Shown in pieces: positions 25,718 to 34,046 of a stretch of 64,000 nucleotides of DNA (positions are counted from its first letter, which is position 1; the number at the start of each line of letters is the position of its first letter). The stretch is from Martinezella miluonensis (lineage in GTDB: Bacteria > Pseudomonadota > Alphaproteobacteria > Rhizobiales > Rhizobiaceae). The notes beneath the pieces were generated by a model. It had not been told where the DNA came from. It ran no database searches and saw only the letters and a list, made by a program, of their open reading frames with translations. The stretch lies in the NCBI RefSeq assembly GCF_900094545.1, contig NZ_FMAH01000031.1, positions 1 to 64,000 on the forward strand, given 5' to 3'. A program made the translations under genes and the position numbers.

Positions 25718-27129
25718 AGCTGCCGAAGGCAATCGGCCTTGTGCATTTTATCGGTATCGGTGGTATCGGGATGAGCGGCATCGCCGAGGTGTTGCATAAC
25801 CTCGGCCATCGCGTGCAGGGATCCGACCAATCGGAAAGCGCCAACGTACAACGGCTGCGCGACAAGGGCATTCCGGTCCATATCGGTCACAAGGCGGAGA
25901 ATCTCGGCGACGCGGAAGTCGTGGTCGTTTCCACTGCCATCAAGAAGAGTAACCCGGAACTCATTGCTGCGCGCGAGAAGCTGCTGCCGGTGGTGCGTCG
26001 TGCCGAAATGCTCGCCGAACTCATGCGCTTCCGCAATGCGATCGCCATCGGCGGCACGCACGGCAAGACGACGACCACGTCGCTCGTGGCGACGCTTCTG
26101 GAAGCCGGCGGGCTCGATCCGACCGTCATCAATGGCGGCATCATCAATGCCTACGGCACCAATGCGCGCATGGGCGCGGGCGAGTGGATGGTTGTCGAGG
26201 CCGACGAATCCGACGGCACGTTCCTGAAGCTGCCCGCCGATGTCGCGGTCGTTACCAATATCGATCCGGAGCACCTGGACCATTACGGCAATTTCGATGC
26301 CGTCCGCGCGGCTTTCCGGCAGTTCGTCGAGAACGTGCCGTTCTACGGCTTCGGCGTGATGTGCATCGATCATCCGGAAGTGCAGGCGCTCGTGGGGCGC
26401 ATCGAGGACCGCAAGGTCATTACCTATGGTGAGAATCCGCAGGCCGACGTGCGTTTCATGAATGTGCGCGTCGAAGGCACGCGGTCGCTGTTCGATGTCG
26501 AAATTCGCAGACGCCGCACCGGCAAGGTGATCCATATCAAGGATCTCGTGATGCCGATGCCCGGACGTCACAATATTTCCAACGCGACGGCGGCTGTTGC
26601 CGTTGCCAATCGGTTGGGCATCTCCAACGAGGCGATCGCCAAGGGGCTGGCGTCCTTCGGCGGCGTCAAGCGGCGCTTCACGCTGACGGGCGAATGGAAC
26701 GGGGTGAAGGTTTTCGACGATTACGGTCATCACCCGGTCGAGATCAAGGCCGTGCTGAAGGCTGCGCGCGAGGCCTGCAAGGGCCGTGTCATCGCCGTGC
26801 ATCAGCCGCATCGCTACACGCGCCTGTCGAGCCTTTTCGAAGAGTTTGCCGCCTGCTTCAACGATGCCGACAGCATCTTCCTGGCGCCGGTCTACGCCGC
26901 TGGTGAAGATGCCATCGAAGGCGCGGATTCACAGACTCTCGTGTCGCGCATCAAGGCTAGCGGTCATCGCGACGCGCGCTATCTGTCGTCACAGGAAGAT
27001 CTTGCCGCTATGGTTGCGGAGATTGCGCAACCGGGTGATTTTGTGGTTTTGTTGGGGGCTGGCAGTATCACATATTGGGCAGCATCATTGCCAAAGGAAT
27101 TGGAAGGCCTCTCGGGTAAATCCGCATGA
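25714..27129 (+). CDS. murC: UDP-MurNAc--L-alanine ligase
   Basis: First amino-acid ligation of the murein precursor. N-terminal FIGIGGIGMSGIAEVL, ATP loop GGTHGKTTTTSL, TNIDPEHLDHYGNF and FDDYGHHPVEIKA are family landmarks. 471 residues. Four-base ATGA overlaps at both ends (with murG and murB) indicate translational coupling. Confidence 0.97.
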   Translation: MKLPKAIGLVHFIGIGGIGMSGIAEVLHNLGHRVQGSDQSESANVQRLRDKGIPVHIGHKAENLGDAEVVVVSTAIKKSNPELIAAREKLLPVVRRAEMLAELMRFRNAIAIGGTHGKTTTTSLVATLLEAGGLDPTVINGGIINAYGTNARMGAGEWMVVEADESDGTFLKLPADVAVVTNIDPEHLDHYGNFDAVRAAFRQFVENVPFYGFGVMCIDHPEVQALVGRIEDRKVITYGENPQADVRFMNVRVEGTRSLFDVEIRRRRTGKVIHIKDLVMPMPGRHNISNATAAVAVANRLGISNEAIAKGLASFGGVKRRFTLTGEWNGVKVFDDYGHHPVEIKAVLKAAREACKGRVIAVHQPHRYTRLSSLFEEFAACFNDADSIFLAPVYAAGEDAIEGADSQTLVSRIKASGHRDARYLSSQEDLAAMVAEIAQPGDFVVLLGAGSITYWAASLPKELEGLSGKSA

Positions 27130-28100
27130 AACAGGTAAATGGAGAAAAGCTTCTGGCGTCGCTCGGCGACAGCGTAAAGGACATCAGGGGAAGGCTGACG
27201 CCGGACGCGCCGATGGATCGCGTCACGTGGTTTCGCGCCGGTGGATTGGCGGAGCTCATGTTTCAGCCGCACGATACGGACGACCTGATCGCCTTCCTGA
27301 AGATCCTGCCGGAAGAAGTACCGCTGACGGTCGTCGGCGTGGGGTCGAACATATTGGTGCGCGACGGAGGCATTCCGGGCGTCGTCCTCAGGCTTTCGGC
27401 CAAGGGCTTCGGCGCGGTCGAGCTTGCAGGTGAGAACCGTATTCTGGCCGGCGCCATCTGCCCGGACAAGCACGTCGCCGCCATGGCGATGGACAACAGC
27501 ATTGGCGGTTTCCATTTCTTCTACGGCATTCCGGGCAGTATCGGCGGCGCCGCGCGGATGAATGCCGGCGCCAATGGCGCCGAGACCCGCGAGCGCGTCA
27601 TTGAAGTTCATGCAATCGACCGCAAGGGCGAAAAGCATGTGCTGACCAACGCCGAGATGGGCTACAGCTATCGGCATTCGGACGCGTCGGAAGACTTGAT
27701 CTTCACGCATGTCCTTTTCGAAGGCTATCCCGAAGATCGCGCCAAGATCCGCGCTGAGATGGATGCCGTGCGTGCGCATCGCGAGACGGTGCAGCCCATT
27801 CGCGAGAAGACCGGGGGGTCGACTTTCAAGAACCCTGAAGGCCTTTCCGCCTGGAAGCTGATCGATGAAGCCGGTTGCCGCGGTCTTGTGATCGGCGGCG
27901 CGCAGATGTCGTCGTTGCATTGCAACTTCATGATCAACATGGAGCAGGCGACGGGCTACGATCTGGAATATCTCGGCGAACAGGTACGCCGCGAGGTCTT
28001 CGAGAGTTCCGGTGTCAAGCTGGAATGGGAAATCAAGCGCTTCGGCCACTTCATGCCCGGTCGCGAAGTTCGCCCGTTCCAGGGCGTTACGACGGAATAG
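27126..28100 (+). CDS. murB: UDP-N-acetylenolpyruvoylglucosamine reductase
   Basis: NADPH/FAD enzyme forming UDP-MurNAc. FAD-binding PCMH domain with VGVGSNILVRDGGIPGVVL and GIPGSIGGAARMNAGANG; catalytic segment EKTGGSTFKNPEG carries the proton-donor Ser; the Glu comes in the C-terminal third. 324 residues, type II-like without the E. coli insertion. Last gene before the cluster is interrupted; a strong terminator follows. Confidence 0.96.
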   Translation: MKQVNGEKLLASLGDSVKDIRGRLTPDAPMDRVTWFRAGGLAELMFQPHDTDDLIAFLKILPEEVPLTVVGVGSNILVRDGGIPGVVLRLSAKGFGAVELAGENRILAGAICPDKHVAAMAMDNSIGGFHFFYGIPGSIGGAARMNAGANGAETRERVIEVHAIDRKGEKHVLTNAEMGYSYRHSDASEDLIFTHVLFEGYPEDRAKIRAEMDAVRAHRETVQPIREKTGGSTFKNPEGLSAWKLIDEAGCRGLVIGGAQMSSLHCNFMINMEQATGYDLEYLGEQVRREVFESSGVKLEWEIKRFGHFMPGREVRPFQGVTTE

Positions 28101-28143
28101 ATTGGTGCCGCAATCGGCCCAAACCTCTTAAATTGATTCAAGA

Positions 28144-28171
28144 AAAAGGCCGGGTTTTCACCCGGCCTTTT
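28144..28171. terminator. Bidirectional terminator after murB
   Basis: Perfect 12-bp stem (28144-28155 with 28160-28171) with a TTTC loop; A- and T-tracts at the stem base serve both strands. It separates convergent murB and the MHS-family transporter gene and would end the upstream half of the dcw transcript. Confidence 0.85.
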
Positions 28172-28192
28172 CAATTGGTTATGCTTGTTTTC

Positions 28193-29524
28193 TCAGACTT
28201 CGTCATTGCCCGAGAGTAGTATGCCGATCAGCGAGAGCAGGGCGGCGGCGGCCAGATAATAGCCGACATAGACGAGGCCGTAGGTCGTTGCGAGCCATGT
28301 GGCGATGTAGGGAGCCAGAGACGCACCGACGATGCCCCCGAGATTGAAGGTCATCGAGGCGCCGGTATAGCGCACCGTGGTCGGGAAGGGCGCTGCCAGC
28401 GCGGCGCCGATCGGACCATAGGTGAAGCCCATCAATGCCAGACCGATGATCGAGCAGACGAAGGCACCCGCAAGGCCGGCCGTCAGCAGCGACGAATAGA
28501 ACAGGCCGAAGATGAGGATGCCGATCGTCGTCAGGATCAGAACCAGACGGCGCGAATAGCGGTCCGACAACAGGCCGGAGAGCGGGATCATCAGGCCGAA
28601 GAACACGACGCCGACGAGCTGGACGACGAGGAACTGGCCCTGCGAGTAGCCGAGACCTGCCGGCAGCGGAGCGTTGCCGGGAGGCCGGGTGCCCCAGCTC
28701 AGCGTGAAGGCCGTCATGAGGTAGAACAGCACGAAGGTGGCGACCGCGATGATGGTGCCGAGGATCAGGCTGCGGAAGTGCGAGCGGAAGATGACCGCGA
28801 TCGGAACGGAAACCCGTTCTTCCTTCTCGATGGCGCGCTGAAACTCCGGAGTTTCCGTGATCTTCAACCGGACATAAAGGCCGACGGCAACGAGCACGAT
28901 GCTGATCAGGAAGGGAATGCGCCAGCCATAGTCGAGGAAGTCCGCATCAGCCATGCTCTCGCGCAGGATCAGGAACAGACCTGCCGACAGGATAAAGCCG
29001 ATCGGTGCGCCGAGCTGCGGAAACATGGCGTACCAGCTGCGCTTGCCTTCCGGAGCGTTTTCCGTGGCGAGCAACACTGCGCCGCCCCATTCGCCGCCGA
29101 GACCGAGGCCTTGGCCGAGCCGGCAAAGCGCCAGCAATATCGGTGCGAGAACGCCGATCGAGGTATAGGTCGGCAGCAGGCCGATCACCACCGTCGATAG
29201 GCCCATGGTTATCAAGGCCGCGACAAGCGTTGCCTTTCGGCCGACCCGGTCTCCGAAGTGCCCGAAGATCATCGCGCCGATCGGGCGCGCGAAGAAGGCG
29301 ATGGAAAAGGTTGCGAAAGACTGCAGCGTTGCAGATGTCGGGTCGCTTGCAGGGAAGAACAGCTTCGGGAAGACGATAACCGCCGCCGTCGCATAAACGT
29401 AAAAATCGAAGAATTCGATCGTTGTGCCGATAAGGCTCGCGATCAGAACACGTGCCGGAGAATTGGCAACGGCGTTGTTCGATGACGAGGGGGTCGGCGA
29501 TAAAGGAGATATCGCGTCAGTCAT
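28193..29524 (-). CDS. MFS transporter, metabolite:H+ symporter (MHS) family
   Basis: Twelve-helix inner-membrane symporter, probably for an organic acid, sugar acid or betaine. MHS features: IGTTIEFFDFYVYATAA in helix 1, GHFGDRVGRKATL between helices 2 and 3, and LCRLGQGLGLGGEWGGAVLL in helix 4. 443 residues with a hydrophilic N-terminal tail. It lies opposite to the surrounding dcw genes, so it is an insertion between murB and ddl. The substrate is not identifiable. Confidence 0.88.
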   Translation of the reverse strand: MTDAISPLSPTPSSSNNAVANSPARVLIASLIGTTIEFFDFYVYATAAVIVFPKLFFPASDPTSATLQSFATFSIAFFARPIGAMIFGHFGDRVGRKATLVAALITMGLSTVVIGLLPTYTSIGVLAPILLALCRLGQGLGLGGEWGGAVLLATENAPEGKRSWYAMFPQLGAPIGFILSAGLFLILRESMADADFLDYGWRIPFLISIVLVAVGLYVRLKITETPEFQRAIEKEERVSVPIAVIFRSHFRSLILGTIIAVATFVLFYLMTAFTLSWGTRPPGNAPLPAGLGYSQGQFLVVQLVGVVFFGLMIPLSGLLSDRYSRRLVLILTTIGILIFGLFYSSLLTAGLAGAFVCSIIGLALMGFTYGPIGAALAAPFPTTVRYTGASMTFNLGGIVGASLAPYIATWLATTYGLVYVGYYLAAAALLSLIGILLSGNDEV

Positions 29525-29546
29525 GTTCCCACCATTTTGGACGATT

Positions 29547-29583
29547 CTAAGGGGTACTTAGCGGACAGAATCTGTCCTTAGCG
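29547..29583. promoter_or_regulatory. Compound palindrome between the MHS transporter and aqpZ
   Basis: Perfect GGACAGA-A-TCTGTCC palindrome (29563-29577) flanked by CTTAGCG direct repeats at 29557 and 29577 and a CTAAG-N5-CTTAG dyad at 29547-29561. It lies 23-59 bases upstream of the transporter start. Probably a repressor site for that gene; the regulator is unknown. Confidence 0.4.
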
Positions 29584-29779
29584 TAATTTTTGTTCAACGC
29601 AAACGCCAACTGCGCAAGAAATCAACGGTTGCATGCTACTATTTAGCCGCAATGGTTGATTCGCGAGCAACTGGGCGAATGTTTGCCACCGCGTATGTGT
29701 CTTTCCGGCGAGACCTTCCCGGAATCTTTTCGTAAATGGCTGATTTTCGCTTCGGTTGAGGGCAAAGGGGAAATATTTC

Positions 29780-30466
29780 ATGCAGAAAAAGCTTATAGCT
29801 GAATTTCTTGGAACATTCTGGCTCGTATTTGGCGGCTGCGGCAGCGCGATCTTCGCAGCAGCATTTCCGAGCCTCGGTATTGGTTTTCTTGGTGTTGCCT
29901 TCGCGTTCGGTCTGACTGTGCTGACTATGGCTTTTGCCGTCGGCGGCATATCGGGCGGGCACTTCAATCCAGCCGTATCGGTTGGCCTGACCGTGGCCGG
30001 CCGTTTTCCCGGTGGGCAGCTTATTCCCTATATCATCGCGCAGGTCGTCGGTGCCATCGCCGCTGCTGCCGTGCTTTATCTGATCGCCAGCGGCAAGGCT
30101 GATTTCCAGCTCGGCGGCTTTGCTGCGAATGGTTACGGAGAGCATTCGCCCGGCGGCTACTCCATGGTATCGGCTCTTGTGGCCGAGATCGTGTTGACCT
30201 TGTTCTTCCTCGTCGTGATTCTCGGATCGACGAGCAGCAAGGTGCCAGCTGGCTTCGCGCCGATCGCCATCGGCTTGGCACTGACGCTGATCCATCTGAT
30301 TTCCATCCCGATCACCAACACCTCGGTCAATCCGGCCCGTTCGACAGGTCAGGCCCTGTTCGTCGGCGGTTGGGCGCTGCAGCAGCTTTGGCTGTTCTGG
30401 GTCGCGCCGATCGTGGGGGGTGCATTGGGCGGCCTCGTCTGGAAATTGGTCGACGATAGCGAGTAA
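29780..30466 (+). CDS. aqpZ: Aquaporin Z
   Basis: Water channel of the inner membrane, 228 residues, six helices plus two half-helices. The two NPA motifs occur as GGHFNPAVSVG and TSVNPARSTG; the AqpZ-type selectivity residues (F in helix 1 region, H, T, R) are consistent with a water channel rather than a glycerol facilitator. Start 29780 follows AAAGGGG. Divergent from the MHS transporter and followed by its own terminator. Confidence 0.93.
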   Translation: MQKKLIAEFLGTFWLVFGGCGSAIFAAAFPSLGIGFLGVAFAFGLTVLTMAFAVGGISGGHFNPAVSVGLTVAGRFPGGQLIPYIIAQVVGAIAAAAVLYLIASGKADFQLGGFAANGYGEHSPGGYSMVSALVAEIVLTLFFLVVILGSTSSKVPAGFAPIAIGLALTLIHLISIPITNTSVNPARSTGQALFVGGWALQQLWLFWVAPIVGGALGGLVWKLVDDSE

Positions 30467-30492
30467 AATCAGCGTGCAATTTTAAGGCTTTC

Positions 30493-30532
30493 AGGCCCGC
30501 ATCGGATCCTTCGATGCGGGCCTCTTTGTTTG
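30493..30532 (+). terminator. Terminator of aqpZ
   Basis: Perfect 12-bp stem (30493-30504 with 30512-30523), seven-base loop, followed by CTTTGTTTG. It isolates aqpZ from the downstream ddl-ftsQAZ unit, so that unit needs its own promoter. Confidence 0.85.
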
Positions 30533-30661
30533 AAAAATCTAAATGTAGCGATTTCAAAAGTAGCAACTCTCTGAATCTAATGGCAGAATTCTTTAGATCG
30601 ATTTGATTCGAACCATTCGAGCATCAGCAGAGCGGCCGAAAGTTAACGAAAGTAAACGCTT

Positions 30662-30684
30662 CATTAACCTTAATGTTGTTCTAA
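30662..30684 (+). promoter_or_regulatory. CtrA-like TTAA site before ddl
   Basis: CATTAA-CC-TTAATG palindrome (30662-30675), then TTAA-N7-CTAA (30670-30684), a one-mismatch CtrA site. It mirrors the arrangement before mraZ. About 85-107 bases upstream of ddl. Another TTAAC lies at 30643. A cell-cycle-controlled promoter for ddl-ftsQAZ is inferred. Confidence 0.4.
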
Positions 30685-30768
30685 TCGACCTATTGAAAGC
30701 GGGGCGAGAATCGCTGTTAGGCGAGGCCCGGCAAAAGCAGAGCAGAGACCGTGAAGTCGGGGGTATTA

Positions 30769-31695
30769 ATGGGTGCCAAGCATGTGGCTGTCCTTTTGGG
30801 CGGATTTTCCTCGGAGAGGCCTGTCAGCCTTTCCTCGGGAAAGGCATGCGCTGACGCCCTCGAAGCCGAAGGCTTTCAGATCACTCGCGTCGACGTCGAT
30901 CATGATGTTGCCAGCCGTTTGGCCGAGCTGAAGCCGGATGTCGTCTTCAATGCTCTGCACGGACCGTTCGGCGAGGACGGCACCATTCAGGGTATCCTCG
31001 AATACCTCCAGATTCCCTATACCCATTCCGGCGTGCTTGCCTCGGCTCTTGCGATGGATAAGGCGCGGGCAAAGACGGTCGCGGCCGCTGCTGGCATTCC
31101 CGTCGCAGCTTCGCTCGTCATGGATCGTTTCCGCATCGTCAGCGAGCATCCGATGAAGCCGCCTTATGTCGTCAAGCCGGTGCGCGAGGGGTCGAGCTTT
31201 GGTGTCGTGATCGTCAAGGAAGATCAGGCGCATCCGCCGCAAATCATAACGTCTTCGGAGTGGCGCTATGGCGATGAGGTGCTGGTCGAGCGCTATATTC
31301 ATGGCCGCGAGCTGACCTGCGGGGTGATGGGAGGTAAGGTTCTCGGCGTTACCGAGATCGTGCCGCTCGGCCACAGCTTCTACGACTACGACGCGAAGTA
31401 TGCCAAAGGTGGATCAAAACATGTCCTGCCGGCGGAAATTTCACCGAATCTTTACCAAAAGATACAAACATTATCGTTAAGGGCGCATGAAGCTATCGGC
31501 TGCCGCGGCGTCAGTCGATCTGACTTCCGTTTCGATGATCGCTTTTCCGAAGAAGGTGAACTTATCTGGCTGGAGATCAACACTCAGCCCGGTATGACTC
31601 CTACCTCGCTGGTGCCCGAAATGGCTGCTCATGCCGGCTACTCGTTTGGTGAATTTCTCCGGTGGATGGTGGAGGACGCGTCTTGTTTGCGCTGA
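30769..31695 (+). CDS. ddl: D-alanine--D-alanine ligase
   Basis: ATP-grasp enzyme making D-Ala-D-Ala for MurF. N-terminal VAVLLGGFSSERPVSLSSG, LHGPFGEDGTIQG, VKPVREGSSFGV and LEINTQPGMTPTSLVPEMA identify it. Start ATG 30769 (after GGGGGT) gives MGAKHVAVLL and 308 residues; an in-frame GTG at 30751 is possible. First gene of the second half of the dcw cluster; its end overlaps ftsQ. Confidence 0.96.
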   Translation: MGAKHVAVLLGGFSSERPVSLSSGKACADALEAEGFQITRVDVDHDVASRLAELKPDVVFNALHGPFGEDGTIQGILEYLQIPYTHSGVLASALAMDKARAKTVAAAAGIPVAASLVMDRFRIVSEHPMKPPYVVKPVREGSSFGVVIVKEDQAHPPQIITSSEWRYGDEVLVERYIHGRELTCGVMGGKVLGVTEIVPLGHSFYDYDAKYAKGGSKHVLPAEISPNLYQKIQTLSLRAHEAIGCRGVSRSDFRFDDRFSEEGELIWLEINTQPGMTPTSLVPEMAAHAGYSFGEFLRWMVEDASCLR

Positions 31696-32615
31696 CGGTC
31701 AAAAATATGAGGCGGTCCCGTCATCGCGTCCCGCTCGCCATCGATGACGTCGAAGATGCGTTCGTCCTGCCGCGTCCATTGCGCCGTGCAGTCCGCTTCC
31801 TGGTTAGCCTCGGTTCGGGTCGTATCAATATTCCCGCTCACACCGGTACGGTCTCGACCGTCCTGCTCTTTGCTGTCACCGGCCTTTATGGCATGTCCGT
31901 CGGTGGTCATGGCCAGGCAGTTGCAGAGGCGACGACGTCCGCTGCTGGGTTCGCGATCGAGGATGTGAAGGTCTCCGGCAACGATGAGACTTCTGAAATC
32001 GAAATCCTGCAGTTGCTCGGCCTCGATGGTACGACCTCGCTCGTGGCCCTCAATGCGGATGCTGCTCGCCAGAAGATTGCCAATCTGCCCTGGGTTCAGA
32101 ATGTCGAGGTTCGCAAGGTCTATCCGAAGACCGTCGAAGTGAAGCTGAAAGAGCGCAAGGCCTATGCCATCTGGCAGCACGGGGCGGAACTTTCGCTGAT
32201 CCAGAAGGACGGCAGCGTGATCGCGCCGCTGCGCGACAACAAGTTTGCCAAGCTGCCGCTCTTTGTCGGGCGCGATGCAGAGACCTCGGCCGCTTCCGTG
32301 GAAGAGGCGTTTGCCAAATGGCCTGATATTCACGCTCAGGTAAAAGCATTCGTCCGCGTCGCCGGCCGTCGCTGGGATCTGTATCTCGACAACGGCGTGA
32401 TCGTCAGGCTGCCGGAAGACAATATCGATGGCGCGCTGGCGCGGCTTACCAAGCTCGACAAGGACCAGAGCCTTCTGCAGCGCGACATCGCTGCCGTGGA
32501 TCTTCGTCTCGCAGATCGTACCGCAATAGAATTGACCCCCGACGCAACGCTTCGCCGCCAGGCCGCGGTCGATGCAAGAAACAAGGCTTTGAAGAAAGCA
32601 GGGCAGGATACATGA
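31683..32615 (+). CDS. ftsQ: Cell division protein FtsQ
   Basis: Bitopic divisome scaffold binding FtsL/FtsB. A cytoplasmic N-terminus, one transmembrane segment (about residues 45-65), a POTRA domain (FAIEDVKVSGNDETSEIEI to VEVKLKERKAYAIW) and a beta domain. Start is uncertain: TTG 31683 has GGAGG seven bases before it and overlaps ddl by 13 bases; GTG 31662 and ATG 31707 are in frame. Stop overlaps the ftsA start as ATGA. Confidence 0.93.
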   Translation: MFALTVKNMRRSRHRVPLAIDDVEDAFVLPRPLRRAVRFLVSLGSGRINIPAHTGTVSTVLLFAVTGLYGMSVGGHGQAVAEATTSAAGFAIEDVKVSGNDETSEIEILQLLGLDGTTSLVALNADAARQKIANLPWVQNVEVRKVYPKTVEVKLKERKAYAIWQHGAELSLIQKDGSVIAPLRDNKFAKLPLFVGRDAETSAASVEEAFAKWPDIHAQVKAFVRVAGRRWDLYLDNGVIVRLPEDNIDGALARLTKLDKDQSLLQRDIAAVDLRLADRTAIELTPDATLRRQAAVDARNKALKKAGQDT

Positions 32616-33943
32616 GCTTATTCGGTTCGTCTCATTTCGGCCTGCCGCGGTTGAAGCCGCTGTCTTCCAAGCGGTCGCACATCGTCTCGGTTCTCGATAT
32701 CGGCTCGACGAAAGTCGTCTGCATGATCGGCCGTCTGACGCCGCGCGAAGAGAGCCAGGTTCTGCCGAACCGCACGCATAACATCGAGATCATCGGCATC
32801 GGCCATCAGCGCTCCCGTGGTATCAAGACCGGCGTGATCGCCGATCTCGACGCGCTGGAAGGTGTCGTCCGGCTCTCCGTCGATGCGGCCGAGCGCATGG
32901 CCGGCCTCACCGTCGACAGCCTGATCGTCAATGTCTCGGCTGGCCGTCTCGGCAGCGATATCTATACCGCGACCATCGACCTGGGCGGGCAGGAAGTCGA
33001 ATCAAACGATCTCAAGAAGGTACTGGCCGCCGCTTGCCAGCAGTCGGTCCGCCAGGAGCGCGCCGTGCTGCATTCGCTGGCGACAGGCTACTCGCTCGAC
33101 GGCGAGCGTGGCATCCGCGACCCGCTTGCGATGTTCGGCGACGCTCTCGGTGTCGACATGCATGTCGTGACGGCCGAGCGCGCCGCGCTTCGTAACCTCG
33201 AACTCTGCATCAATCGCGCACATCTTTCGGTCGAAGGCATGGTGGCGACGCCTTATGCCAGCGGCCTTGCCGCTCTCGTCGACGACGAAGTCGAGCTGGG
33301 CTGCGCAGCGATCGACATGGGCGGCGGCACGACGACGATCTCGGTCTTCGCCGAGGGTAAGCTTGTGCATACCGATGCCGTCAGCCTTGGCGGCCATCAC
33401 GTCACGACCGACCTCGCTCGTGGCCTTTCCACCCGCATCGAGGATGCGGAGCGTCTGAAGGTCGTCCATGCCTCCGCGCTGGCGAATTCCTCGGAAGAGC
33501 GCGAACTGATTTCCATCCCGCCGATCGGCGAAGATGAGCGTGACCAGCCGACGCAGGTGCCGAAGGCCCTGGTGTCGCGCATCGTCAAGGCTCGTATCGA
33601 GGAAACCCTCGAACTCATTCGCGATCGCATCCAGCGTTCGGGCTTCAGCCCGATCGTCGGCAAGCGTGTCGTCCTGACGGGCGGCGCCAGCCAGCTGACC
33701 GGTTTGCCTGATGTGGCGCGCCGGGTCCTTGCCCGCAATGTCCGCATCGGTCGTCCGATGGGCGTGTCCGGTCTGCCGACGGCAGCCAAGGGGCCGGCTT
33801 TTTCGACGGCGGTCGGCCTGATGATCTATCCGCAGGTCGCAGACATGGAAACACATGCGCCGAGCAGCGGTCTGCTCTCGTCGCTTGGGGGTAACAACAG
33901 CCGGATCGGCCGTGTCGGCCAATGGTTGAAAGAGAGTTTTTGA
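32612..33943 (+). CDS. ftsA: Cell division protein FtsA
   Basis: Actin-like ATPase that anchors FtsZ to the membrane. Phosphate 1 motif VLDIGSTKVVCMIG, 1C domain with GVIADLDALEGVVRLSV, phosphate 2 AIDMGGGTTTISVF, and VVLTGGASQLTGLPD. The C-terminal amphipathic membrane-targeting helix is GRVGQWLKESF. 443 residues. Four-base overlap with ftsQ. Confidence 0.97.
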   Translation: MSLFGSSHFGLPRLKPLSSKRSHIVSVLDIGSTKVVCMIGRLTPREESQVLPNRTHNIEIIGIGHQRSRGIKTGVIADLDALEGVVRLSVDAAERMAGLTVDSLIVNVSAGRLGSDIYTATIDLGGQEVESNDLKKVLAAACQQSVRQERAVLHSLATGYSLDGERGIRDPLAMFGDALGVDMHVVTAERAALRNLELCINRAHLSVEGMVATPYASGLAALVDDEVELGCAAIDMGGGTTTISVFAEGKLVHTDAVSLGGHHVTTDLARGLSTRIEDAERLKVVHASALANSSEERELISIPPIGEDERDQPTQVPKALVSRIVKARIEETLELIRDRIQRSGFSPIVGKRVVLTGGASQLTGLPDVARRVLARNVRIGRPMGVSGLPTAAKGPAFSTAVGLMIYPQVADMETHAPSSGLLSSLGGNNSRIGRVGQWLKESF

Positions 33944-34046
33944 GTGCCTGATCCGGAGGTCGTTTCTCCGGGTAAGCGTCAGGCAAGTGAAATCGAGTGA
34001 ATTGGCCGGCGTGGCGATGCGGCCATAAAGAGAAGGAACGGGTACA

